A stretch of DNA of 21,539 nucleotides from Rhizaria sp. SCN 62-66. Lineage: Eukaryota; Rhizaria, unplaced. The DNA is taken from positions 1 through 21,539 of the forward strand of contig MEDY01000448.1 of assembly GCA_001724265.1 (NCBI GenBank), read 5' to 3'. This document shows positions 11,301-19,813 of the stretch, in pieces. Below the pieces are notes generated by a model that had not been told where the DNA came from, did not search any database, and saw only the letters and a program-made list of their open reading frames with translations. The position numbers were made by a program, and so were the translations under genes. Position 1 is the stretch's first letter. Each line of letters begins with the position of its first letter.

Positions 11301-12063
11301 CTATTTAAGCGACGCTCTTTCTTTGTCAGTCGCGTCATTGTCCGCAGTTAACTCAACTGTTGGAAATGCCAACATTAATGTTGTAATTAACGTCGGTCCT
11401 TATTGCCAAGAAACTGATGATGCCAATAGCAGCGGTGACTTCAACTCACTTTCCGTGCAAGAAGCTGTGACGGACTCGCTGTCCAGGCATTCACCTTTGA
11501 CCACATTATCGCTTGTGGCCGCGCCAACTGTCGGTGTCCGTGTGACTGCGCTGCCAGCGGCGGACAAAAGCATGAACACAACGTACGCCGCACTTAGCAC
11601 GTTTTTGACGGCGGTTACTACAGGGGCTGCTGTTGGCCCGCTGCTGCAGTATGTGAACGCAAGCAATATCGGAATCAGTGACGCTGGCTGTAGCGCCACG
11701 AACCAGTGTGCCAACGTGCCACAGGGCACGGGCACAGGCACTGTTGTGGAACCCGAGTCATCTTCGTCAAGACTCTCTGAAGGTGCCAAGATTGGACTCG
11801 GAGTCGGGCTCGGCGTCGGTGGTGCACTCGTGATTGTGCTCATTGTGTTGCTCTGCTGGCGCTTCGGCGTCGCATGCTTTGGCGGCGACAAGCTCACTGA
11901 TGCGCCGACAACCTGTCCTGCAACTGTACCCACACAGGTTGCCAATGTTGGTAATGCTGTGGCTACAAACGACGACGGCGCTGCAGCTGATGAGACAAAG
12001 CCTGTGGCGGCTGACAATGTCACTGACAGACCTGAGATCGAAATGGCTGCGTTGACTGTCTAA
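5377..12063 (+). CDS. Giant type I surface protein with nine repeats and EGF-like stalk
   Basis: 2,228 residues if the TAG at 6910-6912 (codon 512) is read as an amino acid; stop is TAA. The ATG at 5377 begins a clear signal peptide (hydrophobic residues 8-22, then RGQS). Nine related repeats of about 131-165 residues follow. Repeats 2-9 open with a Cys near residues 170, 335, 476, 618, 763, 894, 1038 and 1185. Each has a short hydrophobic-G-hydrophobic strand, an L-x-W-x-x-F/Y core and a later P-x-x-GS/A-hydrophobic strand, suggesting an Ig-like beta sandwich. From 1330 there is a TSP1-like Cys-rich region (CSTTCGNGT), then EGF-like modules near 1623-1657 and 1760-1928 around a beta domain with VKWTS like fungal Ser/Thr-rich wall proteins. 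A single helix lies at about 2140-2162, with a tail of about 65 residues. Many N-x-S/T sites. Probable adhesion or recognition receptor; ligand unknown. Confidence 0.9.
6910..6912 (+). other. In-frame TAG read as sense (probably Gln512)
   Basis: The frame continues another 1,716 codons past this TAG with unchanged repeat structure. The local sequence WTNYTNTN-TAG-LKLDDVL aligns with WSDFSNPN-Q-LPISQLF in the preceding repeat (about 6454-6500), putting TAG opposite Gln. It lies inside repeat 4, not at a domain boundary. Confidence 0.85.
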
Positions 12064-12080
12064 GCACTTCCTGTTAGGTT

Positions 12081-12126
12081 TATAGTCAGTAATATAAAGT
12101 CCCGGACTGTATATTACTGACTTTAT
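12081..12126. repeat. Palindromic element, copy 2, just after the surface-protein stop
   Basis: AGTCAGTAATATA at 12084-12096 pairs perfectly with TATATTACTGACT at 12110-12122. After one mismatch the centre continues as AGTCC/GGACT around a single C (12098-12108). The palindrome starts 17 bp past the TAA and would lie in the 3' UTR, where it could fold into a near-perfect 19-bp stem. The first 14 bases (12081-12094) are identical to copy 1. Confidence 0.85.
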
Positions 12127-12397
12127 CGTTGGTATTTTGTCATATTTTGTTTTCTTTCTTATGTGTTGATGTGTACACCTGTCCATTCAAATGCTTTTTT
12201 AAATCTAAGCGCCGCTCACCAAATTACTGTTACTCCACGTGGCAAAAAACCTTTTCAAGTGCAGCACCTCTGTATGCCTCGCTTCTTTTCTCAGCGTCAC
12301 TGGGGCGTTCTTTTTTACACGTGATGCAAGTGTCTCCTTCGTCACATTCTTTTAACTTGTGGATTCTCTTATTTGTTAGTCATCGAGTATTGTGTAG

Positions 12398-12781
12398 ATG
12401 CAGTGTGCCATCCGACTTGCAAAGCCTAACGTCGCCTCAGTTGCCGCAAGTGTCGGACTTGCGTGCACACCTGTAATACTCACATGCTTAATCATGGCAA
12501 TGTCTCCATCAAAAGTGGACCGGTGCCTATTGAACAGCGCCGGTATCATAATCTTTAAGTTTATCCCATTCTATCTTTGTTTGAAACCACTATGCTCATG
12601 TGTCTGTGACTGGACCGCTTGTCAGTCCTATCGGTCAAATACAAAAACAGTTACTAAAAACACAGCATGTTTTAATCATGAGTGTGTATCCGTGAATTTG
12701 TATGTCAGAAGAGCAATAATGAGCTCATATGATGTACTACTATTGACTGAGCACACAACATGTGTGCATTCAAAGTTTTGA
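12398..12781 (+). CDS. Uncertain small ORF with two hydrophobic segments
   Basis: 127 codons from an ATG at 12398 to TGA, in the spacer between convergent genes. Two hydrophobic stretches (residues about 12-35 and 46-66) and many Cys are present. I recognise no family. Codon use lacks the G/C third-position preference of the neighbours, and with only TAA and TGA as stops an open frame of this length can arise by chance. It could also be 3' UTR sequence. Confidence 0.15.
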   Translation: MQCAIRLAKPNVASVAASVGLACTPVILTCLIMAMSPSKVDRCLLNSAGIIIFKFIPFYLCLKPLCSCVCDWTACQSYRSNTKTVTKNTACFNHECVSVNLYVRRAIMSSYDVLLLTEHTTCVHSKF

Positions 12782-12876
12782 GCCATAGAGACTAAAAGTA
12801 GAAAGAAGAACAAATATGTTGAGACTAAGTGACATAAGAAAAAAAAACAGCTCGAAATAGGACGCGGTCGCTGCGC

Positions 12877-13689
12877 TTAGGCGGGCGAGATGGGGTCGTA
12901 AGGTTGCGAGTGCGCGTGCGCGCTGGCGGGCACGGCGTCGAGCGCGCGCGCGTAGTCGGCCTCGTCCTCGGCGGCAAGCGCGGCGTCGTCGGCGGCGAGC
13001 GCGGCGGCCGTGTGCGAGCGGGAGGTCGACACGCGGAAGCTGGAGCCGGCGCCCGCGCTTTGGATGGGCTCATAGCCGCCAGAGGAGGTGCAGACCTCGC
13101 TGAAGGCCAGCGGCGCGCCGCGGCGGTACGAGCCCTCGAGCCAGCGCCGCGAAAAGGAGCAGCCGTCTGACACATACCCGGGCACTTGGCGCCAGAACTC
13201 AATGTGCGGGATCGCAGCGACGCCGCGCTGAGGAAAGAGAAGCGAAAGAGTGGTAAGAGAGGACGAGAAAGCAAGATAAAAGAAAGAGCGATTAGAATGC
13301 GATATCAGTGTCAGATAAGCGTAAAGCATAGCGAGCAAGATTGTTCAAGATAATATGCATGATAGCGCAGATAGGCGACGTACGAGTCCGTCAGTGGTGG
13401 CGTTGTACCAGCAGCCGGCGATCATGTAGACGGCGAAGACGACGAGCACGAAGCCGATGAACGACCAGCCGGAGCCGCCCTGTGTGAGGCGCTCGCGGTT
13501 CGTCACGGGCACGCTGCCGGCGGGCACCGGCATCGGCATCGGCTGGTAGACGATGACGGTGCCGCCGGCCGTCGGCGGCGGGTACTGAGGCACGTACATG
13601 ACCTCAGTCTGCGGCGTCGTCGCCACGGTCAGCGAGTCGGAAAGCGCGACCAGCGCCGCTGCAGCGACAATGAAGACAAAGCGGGCCAT
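12877..13689 (-). CDS. Small type I membrane protein with M6P-receptor-like tail, no lectin domain
   Basis: Two exons, 13689-13384 and 13227-12877, joined in phase 0 by removing a GTACGT...CAG intron, give 218 residues ending in TAA. Residues 1-19 are a signal peptide. About 20-73 form a short Pro-rich luminal stretch (PQYPPP, PMPMPVP) without Cys. Residues 74-93 are a transmembrane helix. The tail matches the cation-dependent mannose-6-phosphate receptor pattern: WYN, RG, PHxxFW at 109-114 and DGCxF at 123-127. In that receptor the FW pair directs retrieval from endosomes and the nearby Cys is palmitoylated. GYEPI at 153-157 fits a YxxPhi adaptor signal; an Ala/acidic stretch (about 176-195) follows. 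The roughly 150-residue MRH lectin domain of true receptors is absent. Likely a Golgi-endosome trafficking protein; cargo unknown. Transcribed divergently from SMC2. Confidence 0.82.
13228..13383 (-). other. Spliceosomal intron, 156 nt
   Basis: On the minus strand the donor is CTC|GTACGT and the acceptor CTCTTTCCTCAG|CGC. A CTAAT branch-like motif lies in the 3' half. Splicing joins DGL to RGVAAIPHIEFW and restores the M6P-receptor-like tail, which is the main support for these exact junctions. Confidence 0.85.
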
Positions 13690-13860
13690 TAGGGCGGTGT
13701 TGTGTGGCAGGTTCGAAGAGGAGTTACGTTAATCACGCTGGACAAAGAGAGTTTTGCAACGATGAGACACGGTTGAAAAGAAGAGAAGGGCTCGGTCTGG
13801 GTGGAAAGATTGAGACATGTAGCGGGTGTATATGACGTATGTGAGATAATTTGAGCAGAT

Positions 13861-13939
13861 ACCAGCAGTGCAGCGCCTTAGCCACTCTTGAATACAGCTG
13901 GGATGCATTCGATGATGTTCGATCTAAGGCGCCCCTGGT
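13861..13939. repeat. Long-loop inverted repeat, unassigned
   Basis: GCGCCTTAG at 13873-13881 is perfectly complementary to CTAAGGCGC at 13924-13932, with an outer ACCAG/CTGGT pair at 13861-13865 and 13935-13939. The minus strand reads GAGTGGCTAAGGCGC, resembling a Leu/Ser tRNA D-arm, but no T-arm or acceptor stem follows. Confidence 0.4.
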
Positions 13940-14367
13940 TGATACGGAAAGTATCGCGGCGTGATTTTCATGTTCTGACCACTGCTCGGACTTGAGGGGT
14001 AAGATGAAGATCTACGCTACTGGAGTCCATGGATGTAGACTTGAACCATTGTAACAAGTTGTTTAGTGCAGAAAATGTGGTTGATTACATGTAGAACTTG
14101 ATCTATATGGAGGTAGACCCGACTTAGTGGTCTAGCCGAGAGAATGAAACATGTGCTACAAAGACCCTCACCAAGAACTTCTCCCACGCAACACAGTGAC
14201 GCAAGTCAGAAATGAAATTACATAACAGGCGTGACCGTGTATGACAAAATTTGCACAAAGTATCAAATCGCGCACTGTCGATTGCAATGAGTGATGTTAA
14301 CCTGGCCAAAGCTGGCCTTCGGGACCCTCTCTCGCCACCACAAGCCAGCCAGCCCGCCAGCCGCCGC

Positions 14368-14389
14368 CCGTTGGGTCATAACCGTTGGG
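14368..14389 (-). promoter_or_regulatory. Two MSA/Myb-like AACGG motifs upstream of SMC2
   Basis: CCGTTGGG occurs twice, at 14368-14375 and 14382-14389, 14 bp apart. On the minus strand the second reads CCCAACGGTTA (14389-14379), an exact match to the plant mitosis-specific activator consensus YCYAACGGYYA bound by three-repeat Myb factors. It lies 218 bp before the ATG of SMC2, a mitotic gene. Function in this organism is inferred. Confidence 0.4.
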
Positions 14390-14606
14390 GAGCCGCTCGG
14401 CCTGTTTTTGTCCCCGTTTTTTGCGGCCTACTGAGACGTCTATTTGAAACATGGTTGATTTCATGGTGCATATTGCTATTTTAATTCTATTTCTAATTTG
14501 GTTAATCTATGTATGACGTTTTTGTTCGACTTTTCGACATGCGAACCACCTGCACGGCTGCCCGCTCACCTCCGCTGTTCGTTGCTTCTTTGTGTCCGCT
14601 CTACAG

Positions 14607-17600
14607 ATGCTCATCAAGCGTATTGAGATTGATGGGTTCAAATCATACGCGTCACGCGTAGTGATTGATAACTGGGACCAGTCGTTCAACGCGATTACTG
14701 GTCTTAACGGCTCCGGCAAGTCCAACATCCTGGACGCCATCTGCTTCGTGCTCGGCATCAACAACCTGGCCCAGGTCCGCGCGCGCGACCCTAACGACCT
14801 CATCTACAAACAGGGCACGGCGCAGGTGCGTAAGGCATCTGTCTCCATTCTGTTTGACAACCGCGACAAGAAGCAGTCCCCCACGGGCTTTGAGCACAAG
14901 GACGAATTCACCATCACGCGCCAGATCGCGGTGGACCAGCGCGGCAAGTATCTCATCGACGGCCAGGTGGCGCAGCAGAACAAGGTGCACACGCTGCTGC
15001 AGTCTGTGCAGCTCAACGTCAACAACCCGCACTTTCTGATCATGCAGGGTCGCGTGACCAAGGTGTGCAACATGAAGCCCGAGGAGCTGCTGGGCCTGCT
15101 CGAGGAGTCGGCTGGCACGCGCATGTACAACCAGAAGCGCAGCGACGCCGTGCAGCTGCTCAGCCGCAAGGACACCAAGGTCGACGAGATCAACAACGTG
15201 CTGCACAACGACGTGCAGAAGACCATGGACAAGCTCGAGAAGGACAAGGTCAACTACGTGACCTTCATCTCCAACTCGACCGCGATCGAGCGCCTGCAGC
15301 GGCTGTGCGCGGCGGCCGACTTCGTCGAGGCCGAGGCGCTGATCGACGCCATTGAGCGCGACCTGGACCAGAACAAGGACCGGCTGAGCGCGGGCGAGGG
15401 CACCAAGTACAGTCTGGCGCAGGAGCGCGGGACTCTCGAGGCGCGGCTGAGCGAGGCCGCGACGCGTATGGCGGGCGTGCCGGAGGACTTGCAGCGCGAG
15501 CGCGACGTCGCACAGCGCGAGGTATCGACGGCCGAGGAGGTCATTAAGGCCGCGCGCGCGCAGATCGCGGCGTACCACGAGACGGCGCGCAAGCAGGCCG
15601 TAGAGCTGCTGGCCGTGGAAAAGAAGCGCGCCGCCGCCGAGGCCGTGCTGGGCAAGACGCGCGCCAAGAAAGACGCCGCGACGGCCGCGCTGGAGGAGAC
15701 TAAGACGAGTCTAGCCTCGCTCGAGTCCTCGCTGATCGGACTCGATCTGGAGGGCCGCGACGGCGCCGAGGGCGGGACTATGTCGGCGCAGCTGGCCGCC
15801 GCCGAGGGGCAGGTGACCGAGACGCAGGGTAAGATCGACGACGTGAAGCAGCGCAAGACGCAGATGGCGAGCGAGCTCAAGCGCGCGGGCACCGACGCCG
15901 AGAAGGAGCGCCGTGCATACAACGAGATGGAGGGCAGCATTGGCAAGCTGCAGCGCGACGCCGCGGCTGCGGGCGAAAAACAGGCCGCCGCCAAGCGCGC
16001 GCTCGAGGCGCAGAACCTGCGCGGCGACCTCGCCAGCGTACGCGCGCGCGTTCAGAACCAGTACAACGAGCTGGAGGGCGAGTTCCACCGGTTGTCGTCC
16101 GACGCCAAGCGCGCCAAGAGCACGGTCGAAGCGCGCACCAAGGTGAGCTACACGCCATGGGCGGGCCACCGCGAGAATTCGGTTAAGGGCACCATCGCCG
16201 GGCTCGTCCGCGTCAAGGACTCGCGGTGGGCGTACGCGCTCGAGATCGTGGCGGGCGCGAAGCTGCAGCACATCGTCGTCGACAACGAGATCACGGCGAC
16301 GGACCTGATCAAGCGCGGTCAGCTGACTTCGCGCGTGACGACGATCCCGCTGACCAAGGTGGCCGCGCGCACGCTGACGCCGCGGCAGCTGCAGCGCGCG
16401 GCCGAGCTCTCGGGCGGCGCCGCGATCCCGGCCGTGGACATGATCGACTGCGCGCCCGAGCTGCGCGACGTGGTGCAGTACGCGCTGGGCGGCGCCTTCA
16501 TTTGCGAGGACCAGCGCATGGCCGAGGCCGTGGCCTTTAACCCCGAGGTACGCGTGCGCTGTGTTACCATCGACGGCGACGTCTTCGACCCCCAGGGCAC
16601 TATCTCCGGCGGCTCGCGCATCGGCAACTCGGGCGTGCTGTCGCTGGCCGCCGACGTGCACCGCCTCAGCGCGGCCGCCGAGGAGAAGAAGCATGAGCTC
16701 GACGCTGTGGCCGCCAAGCTGCAGCTCTGCGACGCCGCCGAGGACTCGGAGCGCCAGCTCGCGCAGAGCCAGGCGCGCCTGGAGGACATGCAGAAGCGGC
16801 TGCGGCAAACGCGGTACGTGGCGCTGAGCGAGCAGGTGAACCAGCTCACGGCGGACCTGGGCGCGCTCGAGACGGAGCTGACGGCGCTGACGGGCGCGCG
16901 CAAGCGCCATGACGACCGGCGCAAGGAGCTGGAGGCCACGATCCGCGATCTCGAGCGCGGCTCCGAGGAGCGGCGCAAGCAACAGGAGTCCAAGATGGCC
17001 GCGCTCAAGAAGGACATCCCGAAGCGCACGAGTGAGGAGAAGGCCGCGGCCGACGCCGTGGTGCGCGCCGAGCAGGACGAGGTGTCGCTGCGCGACGAGA
17101 TCGCGCGCGTCACCGAGCGCAAGACGGGCGCCGAGCAGGCTGCCGAGGAGCTGGGCCGCGCCGACGCGGCCCGCGAGAACGCGCTGGCCGAGCAGCAAAG
17201 CGTGCTCGATGAAGTGCAGAAGCGCGTGCGGCGCGCCGAGGAGGAGATCGAGCGCAACAACAGCGAGCGTGAAGGACTGCGCAAGCGGCTGGACGAGCTG
17301 CGCACCGCTGCGTCAAACCACGAGGCACAGATGAAGCAGCTGAAGCGCGAGGCCGATGACCTTAGCTCCAAGCTTGGCGCCGCCAAGCGCTCTAAGGAGC
17401 GTCTGTTGCGCACGCACAAGTTCATCGCCGTAGACAAGAGCCGCTTCGGCCAGCGCGGCTCCGACTACGACTTCGATGCGCACAACATGGACGAGAAGCG
17501 CGAGGAGCTGACGCGGCTGCAGACGCAGCAGGCCGTGCTGCAGAACACTGTCAACCACAAGGTGATGCCGCTGTACGAGAAGGCGCAAGCTGAGTACGCG

Positions 17601-18137
17601 GACCTGGTCAAGAAGCGCGACATCATCTCCGGTGACAAAAGCAAGATCCAAGCCACGATCGACGACTTGGACAAGCGCAAGCAGGACGCGCTGGAGCGCA
17701 CCTGGGACAACGTCAACCAGGCCTTCGGTAAGATCTTCTCCACGCTGCTGCCCGATGCGATGGCGAAGCTGGAGAAGCACTCCTCGGCCTCTGGCGAGCT
17801 CACCGGCGTGGAGATGCGCGTCGGCTTCAGCAAGGTCTGGAAGAACTCGCTCTCCGAGCTCTCCGGCGGCCAACGCTCGCTGCTGGCGCTGTCGCTCATC
17901 CTCGCCATGCTCAAGTACTCGCCCGCGCCGCTGTACATCCTGGACGAGGTCGACGCCGCGCTTGACCTCTCGCACACGCAGAACATCGGCATCATGCTCA
18001 AGGAGCAGTTCCCGCACGCCCAGTTTGTTGTCGTCTCGCTCAAGGAAGGCATGTTCAACAACGCAAACGTGCTCTTCCGCACCAAGTTTGTCGACGGCGT
18101 CTCACAGGTCGAACGCGTCGTCAGCAGGCGCGCCTGA
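14607..18137 (+). CDS. SMC2: SMC2, condensin core ATPase
   Basis: 1,176 residues in one exon, stop TGA, close to the usual length of about 1,200. SMC2 pairs with SMC4 in condensin to compact mitotic chromosomes using ATP. I chose the ATG at 14607 because the protein then begins MLIKRIEIDGFKSYA, the normal SMC N-terminus. Walker A (GLNGSGKS) is at residues 32-39. Two long coiled coils flank a hinge at about 526-680, with the usual DGDVFDPQGTISGG junction. The signature LSGGQ is at 1085-1089 and Walker B YILDEVDAALD at 1110-1120. The ending SLKEGMFNNANVLFRTKFVDG is typical of SMC2 rather than SMC4, SMC1 or SMC3. No catalytic residue appears missing and there are no in-frame TAGs. Two AACGG motifs upstream fit mitotic expression. 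Confidence 0.97.
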   Translation: MLIKRIEIDGFKSYASRVVIDNWDQSFNAITGLNGSGKSNILDAICFVLGINNLAQVRARDPNDLIYKQGTAQVRKASVSILFDNRDKKQSPTGFEHKDEFTITRQIAVDQRGKYLIDGQVAQQNKVHTLLQSVQLNVNNPHFLIMQGRVTKVCNMKPEELLGLLEESAGTRMYNQKRSDAVQLLSRKDTKVDEINNVLHNDVQKTMDKLEKDKVNYVTFISNSTAIERLQRLCAAADFVEAEALIDAIERDLDQNKDRLSAGEGTKYSLAQERGTLEARLSEAATRMAGVPEDLQRERDVAQREVSTAEEVIKAARAQIAAYHETARKQAVELLAVEKKRAAAEAVLGKTRAKKDAATAALEETKTSLASLESSLIGLDLEGRDGAEGGTMSAQLAAAEGQVTETQGKIDDVKQRKTQMASELKRAGTDAEKERRAYNEMEGSIGKLQRDAAAAGEKQAAAKRALEAQNLRGDLASVRARVQNQYNELEGEFHRLSSDAKRAKSTVEARTKVSYTPWAGHRENSVKGTIAGLVRVKDSRWAYALEIVAGAKLQHIVVDNEITATDLIKRGQLTSRVTTIPLTKVAARTLTPRQLQRAAELSGGAAIPAVDMIDCAPELRDVVQYALGGAFICEDQRMAEAVAFNPEVRVRCVTIDGDVFDPQGTISGGSRIGNSGVLSLAADVHRLSAAAEEKKHELDAVAAKLQLCDAAEDSERQLAQSQARLEDMQKRLRQTRYVALSEQVNQLTADLGALETELTALTGARKRHDDRRKELEATIRDLERGSEERRKQQESKMAALKKDIPKRTSEEKAAADAVVRAEQDEVSLRDEIARVTERKTGAEQAAEELGRADAARENALAEQQSVLDEVQKRVRRAEEEIERNNSEREGLRKRLDELRTAASNHEAQMKQLKREADDLSSKLGAAKRSKERLLRTHKFIAVDKSRFGQRGSDYDFDAHNMDEKREELTRLQTQQAVLQNTVNHKVMPLYEKAQAEYADLVKKRDIISGDKSKIQATIDDLDKRKQDALERTWDNVNQAFGKIFSTLLPDAMAKLEKHSSASGELTGVEMRVGFSKVWKNSLSELSGGQRSLLALSLILAMLKYSPAPLYILDEVDAALDLSHTQNIGIMLKEQFPHAQFVVVSLKEGMFNNANVLFRTKFVDGVSQVERVVSRRA

Positions 18138-18148
18138 GTTCAGGCGCG
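18129..18148. repeat. Palindrome spanning the SMC2 stop codon
   Basis: CGCGCCTGA at 18129-18137 is perfectly complementary to TCAGGCGCG at 18140-18148, with two bases (GT) between. The left arm ends with the TGA stop codon. The GC-rich 9-bp stem would put the stop at the hairpin tip in the mRNA. Confidence 0.8.
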
Positions 18149-19813
18149 GCACAGTCTGTCTGACTCACGCTCGCTGCAAATCTTGTTGCGTGACGTCGTT
18201 CTTCCTAACAGGTTGCTTTTGTAAACAAAAAAAGGGCCAGAACTTGCTGGTCTTGTTGTTTGTTTGGAATGAAAGTTTTGATACGTACACTTATAAAGTT
18301 GTGTTTAGCGTTGCTATTGTAGCCGGTGGACGACTGCACATGCTTCTCTTTTTTTCAAATCACAATTATGCTTCACTGTACAATACATGCGCGAAAATAT
18401 TTCAATTCACTTGATCTTACTAGACTCATTCATGCTGTGTCTGCTTACTCGGACTGGATATAGAAACAAGAATTGGTGTACAGGTTGATGGTTTTGTATT
18501 CTTATATTTTTGCGTAACATTTACTATACCTAAAAATCAGCGAGAGGAATCAGCTTAATGTCCTCTTCATTAACAGCAACACAGTCTCCGTGAAACCGCC
18601 AGAGTGTGTGTGGGGGTAACACGCAACGTGCAACACGCCCTCGAGCCTAACACGCCCGCGCCGGCCACCAGACTTCGGCAGCGTACTTTCATCGCGTCCG
18701 TAAGTCAGGAGACGAACGAAAAGACGTGCCGAGGCAGGTGGAAGGGCCTGCGCGCGGGGGGGCAGCGAGCAAGACGGGTGTCATTGCGGTACATAACATC
18801 ACAGTAGTTGGGCTAGGGCAGTGGGCGAGGACAGGAAAACTACGGGTACAACACAGTATTACAAAAATATAGAAATACAAGAAAAGAAACAAATTATACA
18901 ATACAGAGAACGACTACATACATATGTAAAGGAGATATACGAATACTACGTCTTTAAGATCTGCACCAAAGTGCGTGAGGCATTGTAACACAGTGGTGGT
19001 GCAGAACTATAATGGCCTTGTGTGCCCTCATGCACAGTCAGCAGCCTCAGAAACTAACTAACAGGGCTGACGCGCGGCGCAGAGTGGCAAATACTACGTT
19101 GATCAGATAGTGTGCACTCGAGCAAGAAGGTTACCGGTTATAAACTAATACAGACAACAGAATGAATAGAGATAGCATGACAAGAAAAAAAGAAAAAGAG
19201 AGAGATTGTAAAGGAAACAAAAAAAAATCATGTCAGGTTTTGCGTTCAGACGTGCTCCACTAAAAGCCACGAACAAAAGAGAGATTTGACGAGCGAACCT
19301 GCTCTCCAGCACCTGTCACGCACTCCAGAGAAGCCGGGACTCGGCAGATGCGTTGTATCGCTCAACAGCGTATCATGCAGTCAGTGCCACAGCGATGCGG
19401 AGTAGAATCGCAGTGATTACCGCCAGCCGTCACGATACAGTACGGCAGCGACGTTGGATTGCATCGGCGTATCGTCGCGTTGTGATGCAGCTCTGATCGA
19501 AGCAGGACTGCAGGGATGCAGCAACGCGACAAGGCAGTGGCGCAACGGAGCGACCGCGTTGCAGTGCGCAACAGAACGACAGCGCGACATAGCAGCAACG
19601 CAGCAGCAGCCAGTAGGGGCAACAACAGCGTCATACAGACCCAAAATGAGTGGGCAGAGTCGGAGATGAGGGTGGGTGAGTAGGTGGGTGCGGAGTCGTG
19701 CATGCAGTGCGCCGAACACAAAACGAGAAATTGAGAGACGAAAGTGGAGAGTGGAGAACGCTGAGTCGAGCGCTGAGTCGAGGGCACGCGCGAGGGGCGG
19801 ACGTCAGCAGCAT
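18138..19813. other. Intergenic spacer between convergent SMC2 and TIR genes
   Basis: About 1.7 kb. It starts with a T-rich, A-rich likely 3' UTR (18220-18560). A middle part holds interleaved inverted repeats (18961-19035), then A-rich sequence. The stretch at about 19400-19640 is T-poor on the plus strand and rich in degenerate GCAACG/GCGAC units. A perfect 12-bp tandem duplication (CGCTGAGTCGAG twice) sits at 19759-19782. Open frames here look spurious in codon use. No RNA gene was identified. Confidence 0.6.
18961..19035. ncRNA. Interleaved inverted repeats, possible pseudoknot
   Basis: CTGCACC (18961-18967) pairs with GGTGCAG (18998-19004). GTGCGTGAGG (18971-18980) pairs with CCTCATGCAC (19026-19035), with one G-U pair on the plus strand. 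The two stems interleave as in an H-type pseudoknot. No family is recognised; either strand could be transcribed, and chance is possible. Confidence 0.2.

Larger units (their letters stand above)
12064..12876. other. Intergenic spacer between convergent genes
   Basis: About 810 bp of moderately AT-rich DNA between the 3' ends of the surface-protein gene (+) and the small membrane-protein gene (-). It holds palindrome copy 2 and one uncertain open frame. No RNA gene was recognised. A run of A at 12838-12847 lies just beyond the minus-strand gene's stop. Confidence 0.7.
13690..14606. other. Divergent promoter region (small membrane protein / SMC2)
   Basis: A 917-bp spacer separates the two start codons. 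It holds a 9-bp inverted repeat (13873-13932), a C-rich CCAGC tract (about 14344-14370) followed by two AACGG-type Myb motifs, and a pyrimidine-rich stretch ending CTCTACAG directly before the SMC2 ATG. No clear TATA box and no RNA gene were recognised. Confidence 0.6.

Noticed and set aside
13850-13900. tRNA-Leu/Ser on the minus strand (GAGTGGCTAAGGCGC)
   Set aside because: Only a D-arm-like piece is present. No T-loop, anticodon arm or acceptor stem can be built around it.
13905-13980. Box C/D snoRNA (ATGATGT ... CTGA)
   Set aside because: The C box is imperfect, there is no terminal stem between the flanks and no convincing C'/D' pair.
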